Positions 13,391 through 26,200 of a stretch of DNA of 64,000 nt are shown here, in pieces; position 1 is the stretch's first letter, and every line of letters starts with the position of its first letter. The stretch lies in assembly GCA_964035545.1 (NCBI GenBank), contig OZ037765.1, forward strand, positions 19,462,698-19,526,697. Reading direction: 5' to 3'. A program made the translations under genes and the position numbers. The notes below the pieces were generated by a model. It worked only from the letters and a program-made list of their open reading frames with translations. It was not told the origin of the DNA and did not search any database. Origin of the DNA: Bugula neritina (Eukaryota; Bryozoa; Gymnolaemata; Cheilostomatida; Bugulidae).

Positions 13391-14497
13391 TTTCTCTCTT
13401 TCTCATAAACCTCTACTTATACGTGTATGTGTACAAGTGACTAAATCATACATAACGTAAATTACCCAAGAGCTATCGTTTACTAACGCTGCACAAGGTA
13501 TTTCAAGAAATGTGGTAATAAAACTTCAAAGTACTTGGTGATCAAGTAAATTCGTATATACTATATGGTAGCACATACTACGGCTAGTGCACTTTGTCTT
13601 GCCACTCAGATAAAGCCAACAGGGCTGAAGTGTTGGTAAGAGAGCAATGCTCCCCACTTCATCATTTAAGGAAACATTTTAATTAGAATTCATTGTAATA
13701 AAAAGGCTTCAGTTAGTTGTCCATTATTTAAGATAGGTTCAAATGAGCTATTTATTAATGAAAAATCTAATCTACAAAAAGATGTTGAGTTACTTTTGTA
13801 AAACATTAGCATAATAAATTAGACTTGAGAGCGCAAGTTGATAAGGAAAATATCAATTTCAATATTTTTGCAAAATTTTATGATGCAGTTAAAAGCTGTG
13901 TTTGAGAAATATTGCAAGTGTTTATTATTCTTATATATTAAAGTTGAAGATGGAATACATAAACAAGCATGCACTAGAAGATCCATAAAGATTTACTGTA
14001 GATATAAAAATATTTTATAAATATTCAAGTACAGATGAAAGTTATCTTCTCTTTAAAATAAAAAAAAATCAGACTTCTCAAGAAAAACATAATTGTAGCT
14101 ACATGGTTTTGAGCCATAAAAGGAAACCAAAGGAATTACTGTGGCATACGAGATTGTATTTTATGTGCTGATGAATCATTTCTTAATGTTTATTCAATAA
14201 AATACATACATAATTTTCATGTTTATAGAACATAGTCATAACATGTATACGATACATGTTTGCTTGATTATTGTTCTCAGCTTTCAAATTAACATTCACC
14301 TGCACAATTTACATTAATTTGGACGGAAATGGAAAAACACAACTTGCACAATCATAAATTTTCACTTCAGTATAAACAATGGTGGGGGGGGGGGGGCAGT
14401 TACTTGACAAGGTATAAATAAATATGGTATGATGGACCAGGTTAACAGGGGGTTGTAGATCCGCCACTTGCAACAGATGCGTTGACTAGTACGAGTA
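13391..14497. other. Intergenic spacer and BBS2 3' flank
   Basis: About 1.1 kb, AT-rich, holding an 11-13 base poly-G run at about 14383-14396 and no supportable gene. The poly-G run is 100 bases downstream of the BBS2 stop codon on the minus strand, where it reads poly-C, so it is probably in the BBS2 3' UTR. Confidence 0.6.
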
Positions 14498-17400
14498 TCA
14501 CACACTTCCAGTTTTGATAATCTTAAACAGCGCGGCCACATTATTGTTTTTAACCGAAGCTCTGCAGTCTGCAATCACTTGAGTTTTAAACTTCCCAACT
14601 GTAAAGAATGAGTATGAGAAACATCAGCGACACACTGTTTAGCCTGAGATTACACTATGATTAACAAGCAGCTGCATCATCTATCAACATTCCATTATGG
14701 CTGCTCCATAAACAAAGTACACAGCAATCACAAGTAGACAACACGCATGCCACCCACAGAGCAATAATATAGCAAGAACTTGAACGAAATTTTGAGTGAA
14801 ATTTATGATATTCTCAGTGAGGATGCCCTTAACTATCCTGTATCTACTAATTTTTGGACTAATGCACCTTCGGAACAATGGGCCTTCAAAGCAATGGGCC
14901 GTCGGAATATTGCTCCATCTCCAAAATTACTAGCATATTAATTAAGTACCATATGGCACATCAGTTAAAAATGAAAAAACCTGAGTTTAGTACAATACTG
15001 AACTCTATAATCAATAACACTGACCTCTAAGTTTGCCAGCTTTCTGTATATATTGGTTGACTTGTTTGAGATAATTCAAGAGCTCAGTGTGATTGTTGCA
15101 CCTGATCTTATACCCATTTATAAGATCCCGATTCAGGTCATACAACTCCATGTAGTACTTCTTCATGGATCCCCTAAACAATACACCATATCGTGCACGT
15201 AGACAAAGAACAGAGTATGCCTGAAATCATTTTGACAACATAACTTGAAGGTTTTGTTAGTCACAGCAGTCCTTTATGGAGTTTAAATGCTGCATCACTG
15301 ACAAGAGCTCTACAACTGTTAGCACATGCGTTCTATGCAGTGTTTGGACTAGATATATTTACAGTCTGTGAGCAACAAGCTCTTTATATGAAATATCTTT
15401 CACTCAAAATCAAAATGGTCACTATGTTAGTCTTTGAACTGAAACCTGAGCAATTTTAGAAAAAAGAAATAAAATAAAATTGCTAGATTTCTATTAAGTA
15501 AAAAAAATCATCAAAGTCAAGAGACTAAATGTCTTTTATTGGAAAACATTTTCTGTAAAATTATAGATACATATATGCAATTTTTTCATAACATATCGGT
15601 GATCGTCTTTCCATTAATTTGCCATTAAATTCAAGTCTCAAAATACAAAATAAAAAAATGTGTGACTAACAAAATGGTGGATACTTACAGATCATCCATG
15701 AGTCTAGCGTCCTCTGCCCTCACTACCATACTCTTTATCAGATTAGAGTGGTCGGCCATGTCTGCTGTCAGCTTCTGTCTCACAGTGTGGTACTCATCTA
15801 CCTGGATGACATTAACACGTTCTAAGTTATATGGAAGACAGCATGCATGGCTCAGTTTTTTCAAAATTATTCTTATTCAGCGATTTATAGTCATACTTAC
15901 AAATTTATAAACATTTCCTTATTAAAAAAATTATGTCCATGCAACTAGTCTTTATACCTAAATGCTTTATAATAGCTCTACTAGATGGTTAAACTTGTAA
16001 TGCACACACGCTTACTGATTCGCAGAGCACAAAGTTTTATATCATTTGTTAACCTTTGTAAGGATTTCACCCAATTCTTTCATCTCGTGCTTGAAATCAG
16101 CTTGAACATTGAGGTGTTCGATGTTGAGGAACGATGCGAGGGACTGGAGTATTTCTCCAGCTGTGTTCATATTTGAAGTCAGAATGGACACTTGATTAGA
16201 AGCGTCCATTTTAATGACGAGAGGAGTCTTAGTTCGCTGACATATAAACATTACTTCCAATTCGTTGCCAGTTACAGTGATATCTTCATCCAATAAAAAG
16301 TTCTGATTTATCCACATCAGCACCTGCACAGAAATACAAATCGGCATGCATTTTAGTTATAAAAAATGTTTTCTTACACTAAAACTTTTTAAAAAATTAG
16401 AAAAATGTTAAATCCTGCTATCTGTGCTTTGAGACTTAATATTTAGACAGCTATGCAACATTAGGTTTTATTACTTCTCCCATAGTAGCACACACTTGTA
16501 TAAAATGAATGATAAATTTTGCATCATTAGTAATACAATTTCGGAATTCACTATTATGATGTGCAACAACGCTAAAAGTCTATTCAAAAATAAAATGGTG
16601 AGTCATATATTTATTTCTATTTCCGAGTCATTTTAAAGTTTCTGACTAAAAATTGAAAGAGAGATAACTTTGGTAAACACACGGTGACATAACATTGACG
16701 AGTTATTGGTTACACAGGACATAGAGAATATTAGTGGAGGACAGTGTCACGAGGTAGTATGGTCTATTACTACAAACCACTTAGTTTGTAGACTCAGTGT
16801 TGACTAGTTTAGAGATAGTGAGAGTGCTGTGAGTAGGATATAATACCAGAATACTCTGTAGGTGTGTTTAGAAAACAGATGCACGAGTCAGTGAAAGACA
16901 ACTCCTACCTTTCTAAATCCTTCCTTCAATGACCACAAATTTATGACAATAAGCGAGGACATTTGATAGTTTATACAGTCATAAACTATATAGCCATAGG
17001 TTCCTTATACTTGCATCAGCATTAGATTGTATGAAATGACATTACACAAAAAGTCGTAAAAAGTAACTGCCATGAGTAGCTAATTCTAGTCTATGATGTC
17101 ATCAGTAGGCTAGGATCAAAAGAAGGGACTAAATATACCCGCTGAATCCTTTCTTTAACTGTAAATGTGATGCCGCTATCCGGTCGAGTTATTGTGGCTG
17201 GATCGCTGACAAGGATGTACATAGAGAACTTTGGTAAAGTCCTTGTCAGTTCAAACACGTGGTACTGGTGGCTGAATAAATGAAAATACCAAGTCACATG
17301 TTCACCAAGTTGGACATAGTAAAAGATTTCTGGACATACATCACAGGAAAATATTGAAATAATAAAATACTTATATATTTTGAAGGAATGTGTAATGAAG

Positions 17401-20400
17401 TGATTAAAATTCTGCATGCATCAATAGTGTTGGGTAAACAAGCAGATAGATTTTCAAGTACTTTGACAAATAAGTTGTCATTTTATACCACAAAAAATTA
17501 TGTTTTTATTTAATTTTGTTCAACACAATAAAATGTAACCAGTTAATATAATATAAGCTGTATGTATACTACGCATGCACGCATCTATGTATGCATGTAT
17601 ATATAATTACTCACTTAGTCTGTTTATTGCCGACAAAAGCTTTGACGTGCAAGTCTACAGAGATGTCTTTGGGAGGTTGAATGGGAATTTCTAAACTACC
17701 AGAAAGCTCATTGTCTTTTGGGTGTCTACAATCATAAGAGTTCATTATATAATTTAATTTTGTGGTTTATGACTCAGTGTAGCTATAAGACTTTTTACCA
17801 AGTTAAAAAACATCCAGATACCTTATGAAACTTTTTATACCATAATAAAATATCCCAGCTCCAGGCTAAGAAATTTTATTATACTAAAGTTGAAAAAGTT
17901 ACTAAAATGCTATCTGAAGTTCCTATAGAAACTTGCTGGTCATTTTAATAAAAAATAGTACCATAATTTGTAAAAAAAAAGTCCCACTGGTTCACACAAA
18001 TTTAGCAAACTTGAAAATATTTTTAAAAACGAAAAACGTCACAAAAGTCGACAAAGATAACCACAGACACTAATTCAAACAAACTGCTTAACCCAGTATA
18101 AAAAGCTTGCTGTAAAACTTTAAAAAGGATGTAAAATTACTCATACCGATCCTCTGAAACACTGCATCAAATTGATTTAGAGAGTTGAAGGCCCTCAAAG
18201 TCTACTAGACCAGCAGCTGAATATTTACGTTTTTCTTGTATCAAGTTTACAAAATTTGACAAACCAAACACAATGTTTCAAACATGTTTAATTGTTCATT
18301 TTTCTGTCTTTCAGACTTCAAAGAAAAGCGTATGACTATCACATGAATTCAAAATATTAGTATCGATTCGCTACTATGAAAGCTTACATAGTAGAGTGAG
18401 AAACAGAAGAGCAGTTGGTAGAACAGTCTACTAAAGTAGATTCTAGAATAATAATAACTTACATCACATGACTTTCGCCTTCAAATATTCCCTCTGAAAA
18501 GACGAGCACTGACTTTATTACAGTATCATTGTTAGTTGTGATCTTCAAAGTCACGTAGTCATGCTCAGGATCAACGTATATTGTAGTCTGAAGTTGCGTG
18601 TTGGCAGGTATTATTCCCATTAAAGAGTTTTCATAGCTTGGTGTACCTGAAGTAAAATTGCAGACGTCACAAGATTATTACTATATTAATTGACCTGATG
18701 TTAATAACAGGGGCTGTAATCTATCTTCAAATCACTGAATTAGAATGGATGAGATAGTTAACACATGCACTTCAATTTAAACCTAATAATAATACCTCAA
18801 TACCAATCACCATGTTATTTCATCTAATGTGATGTGAAGTTACCCCATCTTTGAAGATTATAAAATGGCATATTTAAAGCAACTTATTCACTTTCAGTTC
18901 AAATGATTAGTGTTAGTAAAGAGATAGAGATAAAACATCAATGAGATGGAGAAGCACACAATTAACGTCGGAGAAATGCAATTTTATACTTTTCCTGAAC
19001 AAAACAAGTGCACCTTCATTGTGCCAAAACCTTAGCAAATCTGATTGATGAAATTTATAACATAGAGTAGCACAAACTTGTTTAGTATTTACAATAGTTA
19101 TAATTATCGATAACAGTCTTATGTAGAGGACAGTCACATGATACACTGTGCATACAGTCAAAGAACACGTGCTGCACCACTATAATATATAAATGGGATC
19201 TGAGGTAAAACTTACAGTTTGTTATATATGGCTGGCCTAAAACCAAAATCGTTTAATCATATTTCCAGTTAAATTTACAATAATTTGAATAATATGAATC
19301 TCAGTGTTGCAGAAGATTGGCCAACACTTACCACTACTCTCGGCTTTAGCAGCTCGTTCATTCTCAGCATAGTTGTTCAGCTCCAGCATGAGGTTTTGTT
19401 TACGGACAGCCAAATCTCTGATTGCATCTTGATCTAGATTCACTCCCATTAGGTTTCCTTGCAAAGTCTCGGGTGCCGCTTGATAGCCTCGAACTGTTGG
19501 ACAACAATTTTACTATACAGAGGCTACATAAAATAGTTTTATGATTAGTTTTCTTTCAAGATATGGTGTCAAAATAATTCAAACGACTGACCTTCACCCT
19601 CAATGGAGCAACACAAGAGCTGCTGTTTTCCATCTCCTCTGTAGTCAGACGTGACGATTCCCGCTATGGCAGCAGCAAACGTATCTTTGTAGATGACCTC
19701 ACCAGTCCTGTCTGTCCTGGCATCAATCTTACCATTACTCCAGCCAGTTATCAACTCTGGTACACCGTCATTACTCAAGTCATAACTGCACACACAGTTG
19801 GCCATATTTTTAGACTAAAACAAGCATCATAAATGTTACAACAAGCAAACTCCCCCTACAAGCCTGGCACTGTAGTGTGAAGTGTTTACTTGCAATTACA
19901 GTAATACACCAAGGTCATCTGTTATACAGTAATGTATTTGTAGGTTGTGCATACTTGTAGCATTGAGCTGCATTTCAGCATATGTCATCACAAAATTGCA
20001 AAAAATCAGATTTAAAATTTTTCAAGCATTTGATTTCTGAATCAATGTAAAATAAAATAATACAAGAAAGAGCTGTGAAAGTAGTCAGAAGTTAAATATA
20101 TGCCAATACCTTGATTCTCCATTTACGATGTGATCCGTCGTAAACTCCAACTGTACCATTTGCAAGAGCATACCCGAACCGGCTACCGTCCATAGAACAG
20201 AGAGAGCTGATGGCGTCAGTCTCAGTCATCTCCGAGATTATTTCATCTTCGTCAAACACACGGATGTCAAAATCCTCAGAGCCCACAATCAGCTATCATG
20301 ATTATACAAATAATGCGTATTCTACAGAGTAAACGACTTATGTCAAACACTTCCATGACTATTCAGCTGTATTTATATACTTGTATAGATAAAGTACAAG

Positions 20401-21525
20401 TTAATAAAATGTCTAAATGTTGCTTTTTTTAAATTTCCTTTTATGCAAGTTGTTTTGGTTTTTTTACAACGAAATAGGTAAGTATTTATAATTAAATAAT
20501 ATTCATAACTAAAATATAATCGTATTTGAAATTTTTAGGATACAAGGTAAAGATATGTTTCAGTTTTCAAATACAGTTTAATACAAGAAAATTTACACAA
20601 AAATAAGAGCTAAATACTTTGAGTAGAGTACTTGTATGTATAACTGCAGCATTCACTTACATGGTTTCGACCTGGCTGTTTGAATTCTACCAAACACAGC
20701 GAGCACACATTATCACCAGTTACCTAAAATATGAGAAAAACACCTATAGTAAGTGTAAGAGACTATAGAGTAGCTATTTTCTCACTACCAGAAATATTAT
20801 ACAGTGTATTGTAGTCTATCTTCCACTGTCAAACTAAATCATTTTCGTTACAGCATCATGGGTACTTACTGTCCAAAAAGAGTCATTGCCTTCATAATCA
20901 AAGCCTTGCAGCGAACAATTGCCACCAATAATAGCTAATGGCTGTTCGATATCTCCTAACCTTCCGATGGTCACAGCATTAGCACCATCTGATGCCTAGA
21001 GGATCAAAATAATACATGGTTACTCCAATAATGCATTACCAAAACTACAAGCTTGACATTTCCTTAGCAACAGAATCTAAACTCACCTCTTTGTAAAATA
21101 AGTCAGAATTATCATTCACATCATAGGCGAGCACATTAGTGGGAGTTCCAACAACTAGTACATCAGTGTTGGGTTTGCTAGGGTTGAGCCGACCAGCGCA
21201 TATTGAAGATATACTCTGGTTAATATTTAGCATGCTAAGATCTCCTGTAACTCCCAGCTGCATACGACCACCACTCTGATGAGATGCATGAGGATTGTGC
21301 ACAAACACCTACAGAATATCTTTGCTATTGCAACATTCTTTGATTGCAAGTTTGCAAACTGAAAACTAAATGACACTATGTTTCAGAAAACTGGTTAGTC
21401 ACACCTACTTTGCCGGCTGAAGTTGCTGCAGTGAGAGAAGGATGCTTGCCATCATAAACACCAACAGTAACAGTTCCAGGAATCACTTTCTGGCCCAACT
21501 TCAGGGTAAATATTGGTATTAACAT
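14498..21525 (-). CDS. BBS2: Bardet-Biedl syndrome 2 protein homologue (BBSome subunit)
   Basis: Core BBSome subunit acting in membrane-protein traffic at the cilium. Fifteen exons in transcript order: 21525-21409, 21308-21087, 20995-20870, 20723-20661, 20292-20110, 19814-19592, 19493-19332, 19236-19216, 18646-18463, 17725-17615, 17271-17139, 16323-16054, 15801-15689, 15173-15025, 14598-14498. All junctions are GT-AG and phase-consistent, giving 725 aa, close to the roughly 720 aa of vertebrate BBS2. The N-terminal beta-propeller carries the family signatures [69 protein letters not shown] and [11 protein letters not shown] coiled-coil linker ([14 protein letters not shown]) follows, then the GAE, platform and C-terminal helical parts ([44 protein letters not shown]). 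Exon 19236-19216 is a 21-nt micro-exon. A retrotransposon begins 123 bp upstream of the start codon. Confidence 0.97.
14636..14843. repeat. Dispersed element, copy 1 (rearranged relative to copy 2)
   Basis: Lies in the last BBS2 intron. The part 14730-14843 matches 40503-40615 directly, with about 85-90% identity by eye. The part 14636-14721 matches 40401-40500 as its reverse complement, including a shared TACTTTGTTTATG and CCATAATGGAATGTTGATAGA on that strand. No coding frame; the family is not recognised. Confidence 0.85.
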
Positions 21526-22044
21526 GATTCTATCTCAGTTGCAACCGTTTCTCTATTCTGTGAATATTTACAGTTTAACAATTACACAAACAGTTTACCT
21601 TTAGCTGAGATTGTGAATATCTCACAGTTTGCTGTGAATAAATGTATTGTAATGGATTTTAACGCTCTAGTAATTATATCGCGTCACTATTATAATGGAC
21701 TTAGCGTAACTTTGCAAATACTGTAAATGCTGTAATTATAGCTAAGCTCCTTGCGTAGCTTTCTAATGCCTCAAATATTGTAATTATAGCTAAGCTCTTA
21801 GTGTAGTAAATAGCGTAATGATTGTGAATTGCCCTTTCTATTATTTTTGTTTGTTTACTGTAATAGTTTTTGTGAGTTGTATTCCCTGCCACTTTTCTTT
21901 TTGTTTTATAAATAATTAACTATGTGAGCCGAAGCTCGTCCGAAGTCGGAACCGATGTCGGAGGAGCCTGTCCGAGATCGGACCGGATATTTCCGACATC
22001 GGTCGCCGGAACTCCGAACTTCGTACGAACTTCGGACCCCTCTG

Positions 22045-22051
22045 TATATAA
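22045..22051 (+). promoter_or_regulatory. LTR TATA box
   Basis: TATATAA in the 5' LTR, about 60 bases before the AATAAA at 22108; the usual U3 promoter element of an LTR. The 3' LTR holds the same motif at 28384-28390. Confidence 0.75.
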
Positions 22052-22107
22052 GCGTGAGTTTTTCTAGTATGAATCAGTCTAACACTGGAGCTCACAGAGG
22101 AAACATC

Positions 22108-22113
22108 AATAAA
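22108..22113 (+). terminator. LTR polyadenylation signal
   Basis: AATAAA downstream of the TATA box; the functional copy would be the one in the 3' LTR at 28447-28452. The R region is therefore expected between about 22075 and 22140. Confidence 0.65.
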
Positions 22114-22211
22114 GACTATTAGAATCAATATTTTACAAAGACTTTATTTCTATCACAATAACTGGCATGCAGACTACTAGTCTATTCTTATAATCCACAA
22201 AACCACAACAT

Positions 22212-22230
22212 TGGTGGCAGCGGTGGGATT
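22212..22230 (+). other. Primer-binding site, tRNA-Leu type
   Basis: Starts TGGTGGCAGCGGTGGG two bases after the 5' LTR. The reverse complement ends in GCTGCCACCA, which carries a 3' CCA and matches, from memory, the 3' end of animal leucine tRNAs of the AAG/UAG group. Confidence 0.75.
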
Positions 22231-22282
22231 AGAATAGACTAGTACGACAAGCAGCCATTAGAGAGAAAGAAAGAACAGCACA

Positions 22283-23232
22283 ATGGGGGACGAAGGAGAA
22301 GCAGAAGTCATGGTAGAAGGAGAGGAAGAAGTCATGGTAGAAGGAGAAGAAGAAGGAGAAGGGGACCGTCTCACCATGGAGACTCTCATCGCAGCCCTCC
22401 GGGAGGTCAGCAAGGCCGGGCAGGCAGCACCTGGAGACAGGTATCGCCTGAGGCCCCCGATTTTCGGAGGCGATGGGGACATAGAGCAATTCATCAGGGA
22501 GTTTGAAGAGGTAGCCACCCTCGCCGAATGGCCGGCACCGGTGCGCCTTCTTCACCTCCGTACCTGTCTGACAGGTCAGGCAAAGAGTTATGCTCTGGGA
22601 CCCAATACAGCGCACATCTTTCAGGCCCTCAGGTCGCGTTTCGGGCTAACGCCCGCGCCGCCAGGGACAAATTGCGCATCATACGCCGAGACCGGAAGAC
22701 CTCACTCCAAGACCATGCGAACGCTATTGAGGCACTAGTACCAGTAGCCCATAGCGACGACACACCGGCAGCACAAAGAGGTGCTGTGTATGAAGCCTTC
22801 TTCCACACAATCAATAACCCTGGACTACAGCGTTATTACTTGGCAGCCAAGGTCACCACTATAGAGGAAGCCTTAGCCCTGGGCAAGGCTTACTACCAAG
22901 TGGAGGGACCTCAATGTGCGGATTTCACCGCTTGTCAGATTGAGGAACGACCCGAAGTCGCTAAGCCGGATCAGCCAAACCCACAGGCCGTGGCGGCTGC
23001 TACTACTTCGTCACCTGACCAGATGACCATGCTGATGGACATGGTAAAGGGATTGCAGGCAGAGATGAAACAGATGCAGAGAGAACAGGCTGATAAACGA
23101 AACCCCCGACCCCGGGGTGAACCAGCCGGTACTACCCACCTCACCTGCTGGGGGTGTGGTGCCAGGGGACATGTACGAAGGCAATGCCCTCACGAAAGAA
23201 GGATGCCTTTAAACACCCGGGGCTCGCGGTAA
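22283..23232 (+). CDS. gag: Retrotransposon gag, with an internal frame change
   Basis: Capsid/nucleocapsid polyprotein of the Ty3/gypsy element. It opens with an acidic Glu-rich stretch (residues 2-27) and continues in the first frame through a capsid-like region to about 22650. From there the family-like sequence continues in the frame one base back, and runs to the stop at 23232. The first frame itself runs on to a stop at 22738 with unrelated sequence. The second part has helical capsid sequence and one CCHC zinc knuckle (C-x2-C-x4-H-x4-C) at 23146-23187. A one-base deletion near 22645-22660, in a GC-rich run, is the simplest explanation; a sequencing error is possible. The gag 3' end overlaps pol by 79 bases in the -1 frame. 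Confidence 0.85.
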
Positions 23233-26200
23233 CCTCCGCCAACCGTGAGCCACCAGCCAACCCCATCCGAGAAGAAATGACCCAAGGAGCCTCTTCCAGG
23301 CCAGCCGAGGCTGCGTGGGGACGTTGGAGACCCCAAGGTCTGCCCGACTCTCCAACCCAGCCACCTACGACCCGGATGGGACTCCTAAATGCAGGATGGC
23401 AGGCACCTCGGAGATCTCGGAGACCGCAAGGTTTACCCGATCCTCCGGCCTGGCCACTCCAAAACCGGTTCGCGGGGTTGCCCGAAGAGGCTGTGGAGGA
23501 AGAATCAGCTTACTCGCAAGAGTATCCCAAGCTACCCTCCCAGCCTCAGAAAACCCCCGTTGTCTGTAAGACGAAGAGGAGGCCCGCTGTAAGGACCCAA
23601 GAGGTGTCCCCCCCAGAGACTGACCGACCCAGGAGCACCCAGCCGTATGGAAGCAGCTACTTCCTGCCCGGAAAAATTTTGGGTAAAGCTGCCACCTTCC
23701 TGCTGGACACAGGGTGCACTACAAACCTGCTAAGTCGGCGTCTCTTCGACACCCTTGGCGCCCGAGAGCGGGCGAGCCTCGAGCCATACGAAGGAGCACA
23801 CGGTACGTTGGCGGACGGATCGTGTATCCCCTTCTACGGCATTATCACACTACCTGGACGAGTCCGTGATCAAGTAATTCACGAGACGTTCATTGTCAGC
23901 CACCTGAAGGAAGACGCCATTCTGGGAATGCCCTTTCTGGAGAAACACCAGTGTCACATGGATTTCCAGAAGTCGGCGGTGGTGATGGCTGGGAAGGAAC
24001 TTGCCTGTGTGGACAAGTTTGGTAGGCCCTTGGTTGGCGGAGTCCAGGTAGTGCAGGACTGCATGATTCCAGGGAGATCCCAGGCTACTCTCCGATGCAG
24101 GGTCAACTGCAAGGAGATCGCCGCACTGGGGGTGGTGGAGGGAACGCACGGAGCAATTCAACTGGCAAACAGCCTAAATCAGCTGGACTGTCGAAGAGAG
24201 CTCCTCGTGCAATGCATCAACCCCTTTGCGGAATCGGTCCGATTATCGGCTGGTGCACTGGTGGGGAAGTACCACTCAATCCATGAGGCGGATGTGGGTC
24301 CGGCACTGGAAACAGTGACCGACACCCAGGGAAACCCCCCTCACAACCACCGAGAAGCAGTCCCGGAGCATGTGGCTGGCTTGTACAGTGGAGCGTGTGG
24401 AAACTGTACGAGTAGTACTGAACGCCAAACACTGGCTCAACTACTCGCGGAGTACAGTGATGTCTTCAGTCGTGGTGATGAAGATATGGGGCTGACTAAG
24501 GTTATCTCCCACGAGATACCCCTGGCAGCTGGCACCACTCCCATCAGGCAGCCAACCCGACGTCTGGGCCCGGAGAAGGAGAAGGAGGTGAGCCGGCAGG
24601 TGCAAGATCTTCTCGACCGGGATCTGATTGAGCCTGCCCACGGTGCGTGGAGCTCTCCAGTAGTCCTGGTCAAGAAGAAGGATGGTAGCTGGAGGTTCTG
24701 TGTGGACTACCGCAGACTCAACAGCGTTACCATCCAGGACGCTTACCCCCTTCCGCGGATAGATGAGTCTCTGGATGCCCTCGCGGGTAGCAAGTACTTC
24801 AGTACTCTGGATCTGCTTAGCGGGTACTGGCAAGTACCCCTCAGTCCTGATGCTCAGGACAAAGCAGCATTCATTACCCGCGATGGGCTCTGGAAGTGGA
24901 AAGTACTGCCGTTTGGACTTACGTCCGCCCCGGCAACTTTCCAAAGACTCATGGAGCAGGTCCTCAGTGGGTTACACTGGAAGACCCTCCTAATCTATCT
25001 GGATGACGTCATTGTCATCTCCCCAGACTTTACGACTCATGTCAGTCGCCTGCGGGAGGTCTTTGACCGACTCCGGGCTGCTGGACTGAAGTTGAAGCCC
25101 TCCAAGTGTGCACTCCTACAGCAAGAAGTCACGTACCTGGGCCATGTGGTTGGCCGTGACGGGGTCGCTACCGATCCGGAGAAGGTACAGGCTGTGAAGG
25201 AGTGGGCCGTCCCCCGGGACCTCTCTGAATTGCGGGCATTCCTGGGCCTGGTAGGGTACTACAGGCAGTACGTACCCGGGTTTGCAGGGGTGGCTCAGCC
25301 TTTGAATCGGCTAACCGCCAAGGGAGTCCGGTGGCAGTGGACACAGGAGGAGCAGCAGGCATTCGACCACCTCAAACAACGGCTAATGGAGGCGCCGATT
25401 CTGGCGTATCCTGATCCAGCCAAAGAGTACATCCTGGACACCGACGCCAGCGACCACAGTGTGGGAGCTGTTCTGTCTCAAGTCCAGGGTGGAAGTGAGG
25501 TGGTCGTGGCTTACTACAGCAAGACTCTCGCGGCCGCCGAGAAAAACTACTGCACCACTAGGAAGGAACTCCTAGCAGTAGTCAAGGCGGTCAAGCACTT
25601 TCGGCCATATCTGTATGGGAGAACGTTCCGGTTGCGAACAGACCATGCATCACTGATATGGTTGTGTAAACGTGCAGAGCCCTCGAGCCAGGTGGCTCGT
25701 TGGCTAGAGATTCTTGCTGAGTTTTCCTACCGGATAGAGCACCGCGCCGGCAAGAAACACGGGAACGCTGATGGCATGAGTCGCCGACCGGTGGAGGACT
25801 GCAAGCAATGCCTACACATCGAGAGGCGTGATGGGGGACCTGCCCGCCTTGACGTCGAGGCACAGTTGGGAGACGGCAACGTCTATCATTGGGAGCACGG
25901 CCATCTTCGGCCTGAAACCCACTCAGACGACGTCCAGGCACTCCGTGCTAACCCCACACTGTACCAGAACGTCAAGGAGCTGTGTCGACTGCAAGAAACA
26001 CTCCCTGGATCAGTAGCTGACATCTTCCGAGCCAAGAAAGGAGGCAGCCGACCCTCGGAGGAACAGCAACGGCAGGGAGACGCTGAGTTTCAGTTCTTCT
26101 GCCGCCGCTGGAATTCTCTCCAGATTCGTTCAGACGGCCTCCTGACGATGACACTCGCAGCAGACAACCGACAACAGGAGAGGGATCGCGTCGTATGCCC

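Larger units (their letters stand above)
21648..22210 (+). repeat. 5' LTR
   Basis: Starts TGTAATGG and ends CCACAACA, so has TG...CA ends. By reading, it is the same as the 3' LTR base for base. It carries a TATA box at 22045-22051, AATAAA at 22108-22113, a duplicated 19-base word (TAATTATAGCTAAGCTC) near 21733 and 21781, and a GC-rich stretch of CCGA/TCGG inverted words at about 21930-22020 just before the TATA box. Confidence 0.97.
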
